The notes below the pieces were generated by a model that saw only the letters and a list, made by a program, of their open reading frames with translations, had not been told where the DNA came from and ran no database searches. 64,000 nt of DNA from Pseudooceanicola sp. GTDB lineage: Bacteria; Pseudomonadota; Alphaproteobacteria; Rhodobacterales; Rhodobacteraceae. The DNA is taken from assembly GCF_029213205.1 (NCBI RefSeq), contig NZ_JARGNH010000001.1:409102-473101 (forward strand), in the 5' to 3' direction. Positions 43,528-52,593 of the stretch are shown here, one piece after another (the first letter of the stretch is position 1; the number at the start of each line of letters is the position of its first letter). A program made the position numbers and the translations under genes.

Positions 43528-44645
43528 TTCAAAACCTTGTCGGCATAAGTGTCAGGATTGGCAGGGTCGAACAGATCGTGAGTCCAAAAGAGCGTCAACA
43601 GCTCGTTATCACCGACGTTTTCGATCGAATGGGTGTGCAAGCTTGGCACGTCAACGGGCGACGGGGCGGCGCCCGACACACGATACTCCCAGACCTCGTC
43701 ACTTAGCACTTTGCGGATGCGGATCACTGCCTCGCCCCGGACGACCAGAAACCGTTCGACCTTGCTCAAGTGAAAATGATCGCCACGGGTCACTCCTGGC
43801 ACGGTCGTCGAGAGGAAGGTCTGCCCTCCGCCGCCGCCCTTCACGGCTTCGAACAAGGTGCCACGCGCATCGGCGTTGAGCTTCAGCGGTCGCGGAAACC
43901 CATCCGGATATAGCGCCGCCCGGTAGCTGTTGAACAGCGCGACGGTGAAAGGGTCACGGAGATCGGGATAGATATTGGCCTGGTAGTTGGCGTGAAAACG
44001 CCGCAGGAGCTCGAACAGCTCCATCACCGCGATGTCGCGCGAGACAGGCCGGATCGTGCCGATCTGGCCCTCGGTGATCGCATCCATTGCCGCTTGCGCG
44101 GCGGCGCCCGCGTGCAGGAGCGAGACCCGCCCCTCTGGGTTGATCTCGGGAGTTTCCCCCGCGATCACGGCCTCGATGAAGGTCGCCGTGACGTTGTTGT
44201 AGCGCGGGCGGGCACCTTCGCCGAAAATGTGTGGCAGCACCAAATCGGAATAGCGACCACCGATCCCAGACAGTATCTCGCCTGCGATCCGCTTTGACCG
44301 CCCGTAGGGTGTATCACGGGTCGCGTGTGTGGAGTTGGCGTAGACAACGTGCGGACGGCTTTCGGCGATTCTGCATGCTTCGGAAAGGCGTCGCGCGATG
44401 GCCGGGTTTGCGGCCTCGACCACGTCGTCGGGCGCCCGGTTCACGCCGGCAAAATGAAGCACCGCATCGGCGCCGGTGATCGCTGCGAGCAGTGCAGCAT
44501 CGTCGTCGAAAGCGGCGTGGTCCAGTGTTACGAGATCGTAGGGTGCTTCTCCTCCCTTGAAGCGGGCCGCACAGTTGGCTGCATGCACCCTGACGGCGGT
44601 GTGCCAGCCGATCATGCCCCCGGCGCCTGTAATTACGATTTTCAT
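43524..44645 (-). CDS. fnlB: bifunctional epimerase/reductase (FnlB/CapF-like)
   Basis: A 373-residue two-domain enzyme. Residues 1-250 form an NAD(P) reductase domain (MKIVITGAGGMIGWHTAV, YGRSKRIAGE), and residues 260-373 a cupin with GDHFHLSKVERFLVVRGEA. This reductase plus cupin fusion is specific to CapF/FnlB, which epimerises at C3 and reduces C4 on the way to UDP-L-FucNAc. The ATG at 44645 overlaps the fnlA stop (ATGA); an ATG at 44660 is less likely. Confidence 0.9.
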   Translation of the reverse strand: MKIVITGAGGMIGWHTAVRVHAANCAARFKGGEAPYDLVTLDHAAFDDDAALLAAITGADAVLHFAGVNRAPDDVVEAANPAIARRLSEACRIAESRPHVVYANSTHATRDTPYGRSKRIAGEILSGIGGRYSDLVLPHIFGEGARPRYNNVTATFIEAVIAGETPEINPEGRVSLLHAGAAAQAAMDAITEGQIGTIRPVSRDIAVMELFELLRRFHANYQANIYPDLRDPFTVALFNSYRAALYPDGFPRPLKLNADARGTLFEAVKGGGGGQTFLSTTVPGVTRGDHFHLSKVERFLVVRGEAVIRIRKVLSDEVWEYRVSGAAPSPVDVPSLHTHSIENVGDNELLTLFWTHDLFDPANPDTYADKVLK

Positions 44646-45676
44646 GCCCCGGCCTTCCATGCCGTCAGCTCGGCCTGGACTTCAGGCAACGACAGCAGCA
44701 GGGCTTTCACGCCCTCGACATCGAGCCGCTCGGTATTGTGCGAATGGTAGTCCTCGTGGTGGACGGTCTCGTGTTCGCCTTCACTGAAATAGGCCTTATA
44801 GTTGAGATCCCGGTCGTCCATCCGGATGCGGTAATAGGCGCCCATATCCTCGGACTGCGTGAGCTCCTGTGCGGTGGCGAGGGTTTCGTAGAGCTTCTCA
44901 GCATGGCGCCAACCGATTTCCTCGACCGGGTGGTCGGGCACGTCGAACAGCTCCCGGAGCGCGGTGACGAGGTCCTGGATGGTCGAGGCCGCCGCCTTGC
45001 GGATGAACAGATCACCCTGGCGCGCGTGTTCGAAGGCGTGATGCACCAGCGCGACCGAGTCCCGCAACGGCATCAGGAAGCGTGTCATCCGAGGCTCGGT
45101 CACGGTTATCGGGGCGCCCGTCTTGATCTGGCGGATGAAGAGCGGGATTACGGAACCGCGCGAATACATCACGTTGCCGTAGCGGACCATGGACAAAGTT
45201 GTGGCAGAGTCCGCCCCTAGCGACCGAGCAAGTGCCACAACGAGCTTCTCCATCATCGCCTTTGACATGCCCATGGAATTCACAGGTAACACAGCCTTAT
45301 CGGTCGAAAGGCAAACAACCGAGTGCACGCCATGTACTGTAGCAGATCGGATTACGTTTTCCGAACCAAGGATATTGGTCCGAACTGCTTCGATAGGAAA
45401 AAACTCGCATGATGGCACCTGCTTTAGTGCAGCCGCATGAAAGACCAATTTTGCCCCAGCCATCGCCCGTGTTACGCTGTCATAGTCACGTATATCGCCA
45501 ATGAAAAATCGTACGTTCGGACTGCGAAGCGTATTGCGCAGCATATCCTGTTTTTCCTCGTCTCGACTCAAGACTCGGATTTCTTCGTACCCCTTGTGCA
45601 ACAGATCGTTAAGCATCGTTTTGCCGAACGACCCGGTACCTCCTGTTATGAGAACAGGCAATTTTGTGAGCTCCAC
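44642..45676 (-). CDS. fnlA: UDP-GlcNAc 4,6-dehydratase/5-epimerase (FnlA/CapE-like)
   Basis: A 344-residue inverting 4,6-dehydratase. GGTGSFGKTM binds NADP, AALKQVPSCEFFPIEAVRTN is family typical, and the active site shows MGMSK, where Met replaces the usual catalytic Tyr as in CapE/WbjB enzymes. It converts UDP-GlcNAc to the L-arabino 4-keto-6-deoxy intermediate. It is first of the fnlABC block, and the IS630 copy sits just upstream of its start. Confidence 0.9.
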   Translation of the reverse strand: MELTKLPVLITGGTGSFGKTMLNDLLHKGYEEIRVLSRDEEKQDMLRNTLRSPNVRFFIGDIRDYDSVTRAMAGAKLVFHAAALKQVPSCEFFPIEAVRTNILGSENVIRSATVHGVHSVVCLSTDKAVLPVNSMGMSKAMMEKLVVALARSLGADSATTLSMVRYGNVMYSRGSVIPLFIRQIKTGAPITVTEPRMTRFLMPLRDSVALVHHAFEHARQGDLFIRKAAASTIQDLVTALRELFDVPDHPVEEIGWRHAEKLYETLATAQELTQSEDMGAYYRIRMDDRDLNYKAYFSEGEHETVHHEDYHSHNTERLDVEGVKALLLSLPEVQAELTAWKAGA

Positions 45677-45821
45677 TGTTGGCTCCTTTCTGAGTAAGAT
45701 AATTGACGACCGGAAAAGCCCTCAGGCTAAATTGGCTCTTCAGAGCCTGATTGCGACGAACACAAACCTTGTAGTTTCAATCGATTTTTGAATTTACCGA
45801 AACAGCGGCCGCATGTGTACT

Positions 45822-45839
45822 AGTGTTCCACGCCTGACA
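45822..45839 (+). repeat. IS630 left inverted repeat
   Basis: Left end GTGTTCCACGCCTGACAT, next to target TA at 45820-45821. It matches the complement of the right end at 15 of 18 positions. Confidence 0.85.
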
Positions 45840-45879
45840 TAGGATTCCCAAAGCTGCTCAGCCGTGTCATAAACGGCGG

Positions 45880-46971
45880 ATGAGACGCTCGGACATCTGC
45901 CTTTACCTTGGCCCCGCCGACCGCGCTGGGCTTGAAGCTCTGCGCACCGACCGTAATACGCCGCGTAAGCTGGCTTGGCGGGCGGACATCGTGGTGGCGA
46001 CCGCTGACGGCGCAGGCACCGTTGCGATCATGCGTCGGACTGGCATGTCTAAGCCGACGGTCTGGCGCTGGCAGGAGCGGTATCTCGATGAAGGCGTGCC
46101 CGGCCTCAAGCGCGACAAGACGCGGCCCTCTCGGGTGCCGCCGCTTCCGAGGGAGATCCGGTTGAAGGTGATCACGAAGACCGTGCAGGAGACCCCGCCC
46201 AATGCCACGCATTGGAGCCGCGCCACGATGGCAGAAGCGGTGGGTATATCGGCCTCCAGCGTGGGGCGCATATGGGCCGATGCCGGGCTGAAGCCGCACA
46301 TCGTGAAAGGGTTCAAGGTCTCGAACGACCCGCTGTTCGAGGAAAAGGTCACCGAGATCGTCGGCCTCTATCTCGATCCGCCGGATCGCGCGGTCGTACT
46401 TTGCGTCGATGAGAAATCCCAGATCCAGGCGCTGGATCGGACCCAGCCTGGGCTGCCGCTGAAGAAGGGGCGCGCGGCCACGATGACCCACGACTACAAG
46501 CGCCATGGCACCACCACGCTCTTCGCCGCGCTGGACGTCAAGTCGGGCCTCGTGATCGGGGAATGCATGCCGCGTCACCGTGCCAAGGAGTTCCTGAGTT
46601 TCCTGCGCCGCATCGACCGGGCCGTGAAAAAACCCCGCGACATCCACTTGGTCCTCGACAACTACGCTACCCACAAGACGCCCGAGGTGCAGGCCTGGCT
46701 GGAAAAGCATCCCCGTTTCAAGTTGCATTTCACGCCCACAAGCGCGTCCTGGATGAACCTCGTGGAGCGCTTCTTCGCCGAGATCACGGCAAAGCGCATT
46801 CGACGTGGCAGCTACTCCAGCGTCGACGATCACGAAGGCGCGATCTACGACTACCTGTTGCAGCACAACGCCAAGCCGCAGCCCTTCGTCTGGAGCAAGA
46901 CCGCCGAGGACATCCTTGCCCGCGAGCGCCGCGCACTCGATGCGCTCGACCAAATCAGGGGAAACCGGTAG
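45880..46971 (+). CDS. IS630 family transposase
   Basis: A 363-residue DDE transposase. An N-terminal HTH region (MRRTGMSKPTVWRWQERYLD) is followed by the catalytic triad: Asp177 in CVDEKS, Asp260 in VLDNYATHK and Glu296 in NLVERFF. Length and residues are normal for IS630, so the copy looks active. The stop at 46971 lies 3 bases before the right inverted repeat. Confidence 0.93.
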   Translation: MRRSDICLYLGPADRAGLEALRTDRNTPRKLAWRADIVVATADGAGTVAIMRRTGMSKPTVWRWQERYLDEGVPGLKRDKTRPSRVPPLPREIRLKVITKTVQETPPNATHWSRATMAEAVGISASSVGRIWADAGLKPHIVKGFKVSNDPLFEEKVTEIVGLYLDPPDRAVVLCVDEKSQIQALDRTQPGLPLKKGRAATMTHDYKRHGTTTLFAALDVKSGLVIGECMPRHRAKEFLSFLRRIDRAVKKPRDIHLVLDNYATHKTPEVQAWLEKHPRFKLHFTPTSASWMNLVERFFAEITAKRIRRGSYSSVDDHEGAIYDYLLQHNAKPQPFVWSKTAEDILARERRALDALDQIRGNR

Positions 46972-46974
46972 CAA

Positions 46975-46992
46975 ATGTCAGACTCGGAACAC
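46975..46992 (-). repeat. IS630 right inverted repeat
   Basis: Right end ATGTCAGACTCGGAACAC, followed by target TA at 46993-46994. It pairs with the left repeat at 45822-45839. Confidence 0.85.
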
Positions 46993-47175
46993 TAGGATCA
47001 AAGAACTGTTCGACGACAAGCGATATTACCTTCCACAACCGATCTGCTGAACGCTAAAGCAAGGTCTTGGTAGAGTAAGCGTCACGAAACAGCTACTTAT
47101 CAATGCGGGCAAAGCAAACAATGTAACCTATCACTTCGAACCACGTTGAGTTGATTAGACAAATTAGGGCCACGC

Positions 47176-48303
47176 TTAATGAACCTTCGCGGTTTGCGGG
47201 CGCTTCCAGTCGACAAAAAGGAAAAGCAGCAGCGCTGGAAACATAAAAATATTATTAGTTGTTGCACCAAGCGCCAAGACTAAGACAATCCAGCTTCGGC
47301 GCTTAATAAGCCTAAGAAGTAAGACAATAAATAAAATTAATCCTTGAATACCAAATCGCATCGTCGCCTGTGTATAGCTATCATGAGAGCCGATGTTCAA
47401 TATCTCTAGATTTTGAGAGTATCTTATACTGCCAAACCCGAAGGGATATTGTGCAATAACATCAATCGCGTTCACGATGGGTTCATAGCGGGCGGCAAAT
47501 GCATGCTCAGATAAGATCTTGCGCTGATATTGATCAGCAGCCAAATTACCAAGCTGGCTCGATGCAACAACTGCAATTATGAAAACCAAAGCGCGGTAAC
47601 GAACAGGTGACGCAATAATGAGTAGAGCAAAGAATGTGATGAAACCTGCTGTACTCATCGTTGTAAAAACTCCCGTCGTCAGTATTAATAGTCTCAGCAA
47701 AGTAACCCTTTGGTAATAAAAATAAATTGCAATCGCTGAATTTATAAACATCTGAAAAACACCCGGCTCGGAGGCAAAGCCAGAATTTCTAAAAACAGCA
47801 CTATGATCAAGTATAATAAAGTTCTGCACGACAAATGATTGCCCTGGAAAATCGTAATAGGTATACCCAATGGCAAAGTTGAGCAATGCAGGCTGTGCAC
47901 GCACCAACAAGTAAAGTAGAGTGGAGATAATCGTCAAAAATGTTACCAAATTCGCGTACCTCAACAAAAATTCACTAGTACTTATGCGATGTGCGAGCAG
48001 AATGGAAAATAGTACTGACAGGATTAAAAACGCTCCGGAGAGATTTATATTGTAGCCATGTGCGAGAAAATAAAAGTCAATAAGAAGGGATGGAGTGAAC
48101 GCAATAAGTGCCACAAAAAGCCACTTAAATTCTGCTTTGGAGAGGCTTGGTTTGACAGTAAGAAGAGTTGCAGTGGCAAAAAATAAAAATATTGCTTTCA
48201 AATTGGTGCCGAAAATAGGTGTTGAAAAGGTGAAGACTAAAAAAGCAGGGCTTGCATAAACTCTGCATGTGCGCGCTAAATTGAGGGCAGAAACGCGCAT
48301 CAT
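47176..48303 (-). CDS. O-antigen/EPS polymerase (Wzy-like)
   Basis: A 375-residue integral membrane protein with about 10-12 hydrophobic helices, a large polar loop near residues 245-300, and the AT-rich, poorly conserved sequence usual for Wzy polymerases. It would join repeat units in the periplasm. It lies between a glycosyltransferase gene (4-base overlap) and the IS630 copy. The name rests on topology and context; a WaaL-type ligase is the alternative. Confidence 0.7.
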   Translation of the reverse strand: MMRVSALNLARTCRVYASPAFLVFTFSTPIFGTNLKAIFLFFATATLLTVKPSLSKAEFKWLFVALIAFTPSLLIDFYFLAHGYNINLSGAFLILSVLFSILLAHRISTSEFLLRYANLVTFLTIISTLLYLLVRAQPALLNFAIGYTYYDFPGQSFVVQNFIILDHSAVFRNSGFASEPGVFQMFINSAIAIYFYYQRVTLLRLLILTTGVFTTMSTAGFITFFALLIIASPVRYRALVFIIAVVASSQLGNLAADQYQRKILSEHAFAARYEPIVNAIDVIAQYPFGFGSIRYSQNLEILNIGSHDSYTQATMRFGIQGLILFIVLLLRLIKRRSWIVLVLALGATTNNIFMFPALLLFLFVDWKRPQTAKVH

Positions 48304-49439
48304 CGATTTTTTTGCATTTTTGCTAAAATCTTAGTCGCCATCGTTGAGCTATTATGGGAGCAAAAATAGCGCGCCGAAACGACTTCATTTCCTGCACTAA
48401 GCTTTTTTTTGATTAATGGATTATCTAGAAGGTAAGTTGCTTTAGACAAAAAATCTACAGGATCATCTGCCCGGTATGTTATGCAATTCACTCCGTTTGA
48501 TGCAAACTCTGCGAGTTCCGGAAAATCAGGAATTAAAAATGTCTTTCCGAATAATCCTGCCTCGATTGCGGGCCGGCAGAAGTGTGGGCTGTCTATCGGT
48601 AAAAGCAAAAGCTCTGTCCCCCTGAGATATGGCCTGATATCTGGAACGAGCCCGATAATATTCAACTGTGCATCAGGATGGGCATCGTCACGGACCTTCT
48701 CAAGGGTTTTGATCGCCGCCTCGCTGTAGTGACCAAGGCAGAAAATTCGGCGTCCAGGGACATTAAGCAGCGCCGGCAAGGCCGCGATAAGGTTGTTGAA
48801 TCCTTTGATCGTCGCGCCGCCGCCAACGTAAAGAAGGTCCGATTCAATCGCCGGATCCCGGTTATGCTTGGGAGCTGCATAGTCTGGACTATAATTGTTG
48901 GGCAGGACAACCGGATCAAGACCATTATCTCGCGCGTGCTGCGCCCAAGTTTCGGTTATTGAAACAACGACGTCTGCTCGCTTCAGGAAAAAGCGGGTCA
49001 AACGGCCAAGCCCTCGAGAAAGACAGACGTTTTCCTGCACCACAATAGCGATGGGACGCCCGGGAAACAATCGCCTCGCGATCGGCACGGCCATGACCTG
49101 AACGCTGGACGTCAAAACAAGCGCATCAAAGCGGCCTTTAAAACGCTTGTCTAGGGGTGTTGCAATGAGTGCGATGGTCTGAAGCGCAGAAATCAAGATG
49201 TGATACAGGATCGCGGCCAAGCGAATGCCTTCGTAGGTCGGAAAGATCTGCAAGGTGAGTTTGTCGAGATCCTCAGATTGCATTGGCGCCTCGTCATAGT
49301 CGCCGGCATAGGGACCAGCAACCTGAACAGTCCCGGCTGTCCGCAAGGACACAATCAGATCGCGGATATAATACCCCGCTCCGCCCTCTATGCGCCAGTG
49401 TGGGAGAATGACGAATGAATGTTTTTTGATAGCACTCAA
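48300..49439 (-). CDS. glycosyltransferase, GT4-like
   Basis: A 379-residue GT-B enzyme beginning with an N-terminal strand HSFVILPHWRIEGGAGYYIR. The donor half is visible as DLLYVGGGATIKGFNNLIAAL, IIGLVPDIRPYLRGTELLLL and PAIEAGLFGKTFLIPDF, with the usual Glu in the last part. Acceptor and donor sugars are not predictable. It overlaps the wzy-like gene by 4 bases and follows the pyruvyl transferase. Confidence 0.82.
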   Translation of the reverse strand: MSAIKKHSFVILPHWRIEGGAGYYIRDLIVSLRTAGTVQVAGPYAGDYDEAPMQSEDLDKLTLQIFPTYEGIRLAAILYHILISALQTIALIATPLDKRFKGRFDALVLTSSVQVMAVPIARRLFPGRPIAIVVQENVCLSRGLGRLTRFFLKRADVVVSITETWAQHARDNGLDPVVLPNNYSPDYAAPKHNRDPAIESDLLYVGGGATIKGFNNLIAALPALLNVPGRRIFCLGHYSEAAIKTLEKVRDDAHPDAQLNIIGLVPDIRPYLRGTELLLLPIDSPHFCRPAIEAGLFGKTFLIPDFPELAEFASNGVNCITYRADDPVDFLSKATYLLDNPLIKKKLSAGNEVVSARYFCSHNSSTMATKILAKMQKNR

Positions 49440-49477
49440 GAAACGTTTTCCCTAAACTTGGGCCCTGCACTTCTCTT

Positions 49478-50362
49478 TCACGTTGTTTTTTCTTTGAAGC
49501 GTGTTGGAAAGACCGATAGGAGCGAATCCTGTATCTCAGTTAGATTACTGATGGGCCGGCAAATGAATTTTGCCACGTTTGAATTAGCGAGGTCCCGAAA
49601 CTCTGCAGCATGTGCTTGACGGCCTGTTCCGGAGAAATAGTCATGAAATTTAAACCCTTTGCCGACCACATTATCCGACACTTCACACCAGACTGCGGGC
49701 ACACCAAAAGCTTCGGAAAGTATCACACCATGCAGCGATGTTGAGACGACGTATTCGCACTTAGTTATTTCATCAGCAAAGTTTTCAATGTCGGAAGTTC
49801 TGATATCTATGAAGTGGTAGCTTTGTTGCAGGCCGAGTTCTGGATTGTTGAGGGTATCCCAATCAACAAAATGTGGAACCAGGCCAATTCGACCTGCAAT
49901 AGGTGCATGCTTTTTCACGATGAACCGCGAAGTGAGGAGCGCCGGGTCACCGAAAACCAATGGTGCCTCAATACCCAGAGCCTGACAGCGCTCCTGTGAC
50001 AGCGGCCCCCGAACTGCGGCAACTTGTTTGGGCCGTCCTTTCGGTTTGCTATCACTTTGGATAAAGCCGCTCCCCCAGATGTAGCAATCCGAAGTGGCGT
50101 ATTGCAGGATTGATCCGATTGTAAGAAGGTGAGGGCCAGATGCTGCCAACGGATTGCTATAGGGCAAATCAGCATGCGCGGCGTTTTGAATGAGCCAAGG
50201 CACCATAGAGTCACCTAGATTTTCGATACCATGGGCGTAAAAGACTGATTCCGAGACACGCTTGCGTAGAATGTGTTTTGACATCGCGAGAGCCGCTCGG
50301 TCCTTTACCTTTTTAAATACCGTAGTAGACAATATCAACTTCCTCTTCTTTCTCAAAAGCAA
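49478..50362 (-). CDS. polysaccharide pyruvyl transferase family protein
   Basis: A 294-residue enzyme that should add a ketal pyruvate from phosphoenolpyruvate to a sugar of the repeat unit. Family landmarks are ENLGDSMVPWLIQNA at the N-terminus, AAVRGPLSQERCQALGI and VVSTSLHGVILSEAFGVPAV in the last third. It sits 5 bases after the flippase gene. The product polymer would carry negative charge if active. Confidence 0.85.
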   Translation of the reverse strand: MLLRKKRKLILSTTVFKKVKDRAALAMSKHILRKRVSESVFYAHGIENLGDSMVPWLIQNAAHADLPYSNPLAASGPHLLTIGSILQYATSDCYIWGSGFIQSDSKPKGRPKQVAAVRGPLSQERCQALGIEAPLVFGDPALLTSRFIVKKHAPIAGRIGLVPHFVDWDTLNNPELGLQQSYHFIDIRTSDIENFADEITKCEYVVSTSLHGVILSEAFGVPAVWCEVSDNVVGKGFKFHDYFSGTGRQAHAAEFRDLANSNVAKFICRPISNLTEIQDSLLSVFPTRFKEKTT

Positions 50363-50367
50363 TCGCG

Positions 50368-51762
50368 CTACAGTGTTTGCAGACTTGCAAAGCTTGATTT
50401 GACCGCATGGAAGCTGAATAGCCTGCAGATGATATCCGATTTGAGAGCGGACAGTTTCCGAGTTCTCACACTCAAGAGATCGAACCCGAACGCCAAAAAC
50501 AGAAGTGACACGAGCGTGGCATAGACAGCCCCATCAAGGCCGAAAAACGGAATTAGGATAAAGTTCAGCAAAACGTTCAAACAAGCCGTCAGAAGTTGCC
50601 GTACGAGTGTCAGATTTTGAAGACCCTGCATCACGTACCACCGACCGCTGATTATATTCAATGACACAAAGATCAATCCAAGCGCGTGCAGCTTGAGGAT
50701 GGTCGCCGTTTCGTCGAAATGACTTCCAAGGATAAGCTCCAACAAAGGATCGCTCAGCAACAGGATCACACCCCACAGGATGATAGAGAGGGTAACCAGC
50801 ACGACAGAAAGGTCTTTGAACCCTTCATCAAAAGTTTCTGGCGATTGGGCGTGAATATGTGTCAGCCGCGGGTAGTAGGCGGCGACAAGCACGGTTGGAA
50901 GGATATAGAGTTGCTGACTGATCCTCGATGCGGCGGCGTAGATACCCACTGACTCGACGTCCATAAGCACGGCGATGACAATCTGGTCTACATAGAAATA
51001 ACCGACCACGGCGAGCGAAGAGGCGGCTAGTGGCCAAGAGCGTTTGAGCAGGGCGACCGCGTATTCAATGCGAAACGCCCCTTTTGACAGTACAAGACCA
51101 TGTTTGGATGCAAACACCACCGCAGCCGCGAAAAGGACAAGGTATTCAAGGGCGGTGACCGCTGCAAAAGAAATAACCGTGGCACCAATCAGCAGAATGG
51201 CAATCTTGCCGATCGCGCTCGCAATGATCGATATCTGTTGGGAAAGAGCGATGGATTGAAGTTCGACATGTGCCTCAAGCCCCCAAAGCAGAACCTCCAA
51301 GCCCTTCAATAGCAGTATTGCTGACAGGATGAACGCAACCCAGAACTCTGTTCCGTAACCCGGGTAGATCAATTTGATCAGGACGACAAATGCGAAGGAC
51401 AGGACCAGGCTCGCAGTAAATACCATGGCCGACGCTGTGCTCAAGACCATATGGGGAGCTGTTCTTGCGCTGGCAATTTCATCAATAACAACGTCTTTGA
51501 GGCCCAACCCTGCCAACGCGCCGAAAAGCATGTAGCCGGCAAAAACGGTGCTGAACGTGCCGAATTCCGTCGGGCCAATTTCGCGCGCAATCAGCAATGT
51601 AAGAGCCGTGCCAAGAAACAAGCGCAGTATTTTCTCTGCGAAAGGCCAGGCCAAGCTCTTTGTAGGATTGATAGTCAACTTGCTATGCCCAGTTTTCGGC
51701 GCAGAATTGGCACTTTGAGTTAAAGGGTCAGATGTGAGAGCGGATAAGCCGTCACGTTCCAA
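50368..51762 (-). CDS. oligosaccharide flippase (Wzx-like)
   Basis: A 464-residue polysaccharide flippase of the MOP superfamily with about 14 hydrophobic segments. The opening helix block (REIGPTEFGTFSTVFAGYML), SVGIYAAASRISQQLYILP and DGAVYATLVSLLFL are typical Wzx features. It should move the lipid-linked repeat unit across the inner membrane. It follows the MarR-type regulator by 17 bases, marking the operon as Wzx/Wzy-dependent. Confidence 0.88.
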   Translation of the reverse strand: MERDGLSALTSDPLTQSANSAPKTGHSKLTINPTKSLAWPFAEKILRLFLGTALTLLIAREIGPTEFGTFSTVFAGYMLFGALAGLGLKDVVIDEIASARTAPHMVLSTASAMVFTASLVLSFAFVVLIKLIYPGYGTEFWVAFILSAILLLKGLEVLLWGLEAHVELQSIALSQQISIIASAIGKIAILLIGATVISFAAVTALEYLVLFAAAVVFASKHGLVLSKGAFRIEYAVALLKRSWPLAASSLAVVGYFYVDQIVIAVLMDVESVGIYAAASRISQQLYILPTVLVAAYYPRLTHIHAQSPETFDEGFKDLSVVLVTLSIILWGVILLLSDPLLELILGSHFDETATILKLHALGLIFVSLNIISGRWYVMQGLQNLTLVRQLLTACLNVLLNFILIPFFGLDGAVYATLVSLLFLAFGFDLLSVRTRKLSALKSDIICRLFSFHAVKSSFASLQTL

Positions 51763-51779
51763 GGTGGCTTCTAAGGAGG

Positions 51780-52142
51780 CTAATTTCGCTTATTTGTTGC
51801 TTCTGTAGCTGCTAACTCACAGCTTAATGCGTTGATCTCTTCCCTGAGCGCCTCGTACTCTTTCATCTTTCGAACCAAAAACGCTCGCGTCAGCGCTGCC
51901 TTCCGCGCAATACCTTTCGGCGTTAAAATGTAGGCATATCGGCGTTTGTCTTCTGCGGCGGTGAAATTCCCCAATTTCACCAGCCCTTTATCGATCAGGG
52001 CGTTCAGCACGTAGTGGATCCCGCCGACACTGACCCCAACTGCCTCCGCCAGTTCCCGCTGGGACATCTCAGGGTTTTCTTGCAGGAGGCGAAGCACGCG
52101 AAAATGCGTGTCCTCCTGCAGCTTGGTGCGCTTGCTGGTCAT
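51780..52142 (-). CDS. MarR family EPS-associated transcriptional regulator
   Basis: A 120-residue winged-HTH protein: EDTHFRVLRLLQENPEMSQR, ELAEAVGVSVGGIHYVLNAL and KRRYAYILTPKGIARKAAL form the helix-turn-helix and wing, followed by a coiled coil. This is the TIGR04176-type regulator that heads EPS and O-antigen operons in many proteobacteria. It is the first gene of the locus, and an ops-like sequence lies in its leader. It probably controls the operon. Confidence 0.88.
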   Translation of the reverse strand: MTSKRTKLQEDTHFRVLRLLQENPEMSQRELAEAVGVSVGGIHYVLNALIDKGLVKLGNFTAAEDKRRYAYILTPKGIARKAALTRAFLVRKMKEYEALREEINALSCELAATEATNKRN

Positions 52143-52155
52143 TTTGGGATTTTCT

Positions 52156-52167
52156 CAGGCTACCGCA
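52156..52167 (-). promoter_or_regulatory. ops-like element in the EPS operon leader
   Basis: On the minus strand this reads TGCGGTAGCCTG, which matches the E. coli ops consensus GGCGGTAGCGTG at 10 of 12 positions, including the core GCGGTAGC. It lies 14 bases before the MarR start, and a stem CAAGGC/GCCTTG (52168-52192) lies immediately upstream. RfaH-type antiterminators are recruited by such elements; a NusG/RfaH-like gene is at 56430. Confidence 0.4.
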
Positions 52168-52192
52168 CAAGGCCTGCCCGCGGGGCGCCTTG

Positions 52193-52593
52193 TTGGATGC
52201 AAAGGTGATGTTGAAAATAGATTCCGCATCGCTCAGTCTCGAGCGATAGCAAATGCTGCATGCGCAAACAATAGGGAATTTCAGAATTTCAGAGGTTTTC
52301 GTCACTTCGGAACATGACGTAGCCACCAACCTGCAGGTGCAGGCCCAACCAGAGCGTGACCTCACTTACACTGAGGGAATAGGCGGGCCTTCAACTGCGC
52401 CTCCAATAGATAGCCTGCTTATGTGACAAGTTCATAACTGAACGACCCCGCCAGCACAAGGCTGGTTCATGGCCGCCGTTGTTTGCCGGCACCGAGCGAG
52501 GTGTGGCAGCTGACCCAAGAGGCTCGTCCCTATGTCGGTCATAGATAACTCAATTTGGTAGATATTCCGCAATCTGACTGCGGGCCGATCCCG
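52193..52593. other. intergenic region, EPS promoter side
   Basis: About 400 bases between the EPS regulator and the end of the recombinase cassette. No convincing coding frame is seen. It should contain the promoter of the minus-strand EPS operon; several AT-rich stretches are present, but I cannot single out one promoter with confidence. The cassette's right-hand boundary probably falls here. Confidence 0.5.

Larger units (their letters stand above)
45822..46992 (+). mobile_element. IS630-family insertion sequence, complete
   Basis: A 1171-base element bounded by imperfect 18-base terminal inverted repeats (left 45822-45839, right 46975-46992, beginning GTGTTCC on both strands, 15 of 18 matching). 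It is flanked on both sides by TA (45820-45821 and 46993-46994), the target duplication typical of IS630/Tc1-mariner elements. One intact transposase fills it. It separates fnlA from the wzy-like gene and is oriented opposite to them. Confidence 0.9.

Noticed and set aside
45820..46974. 384-codon minus-strand frame opposite the IS630 transposase
   Set aside because: The plus strand encodes an intact transposase with the DDE triad; the antisense frame has shadow composition.
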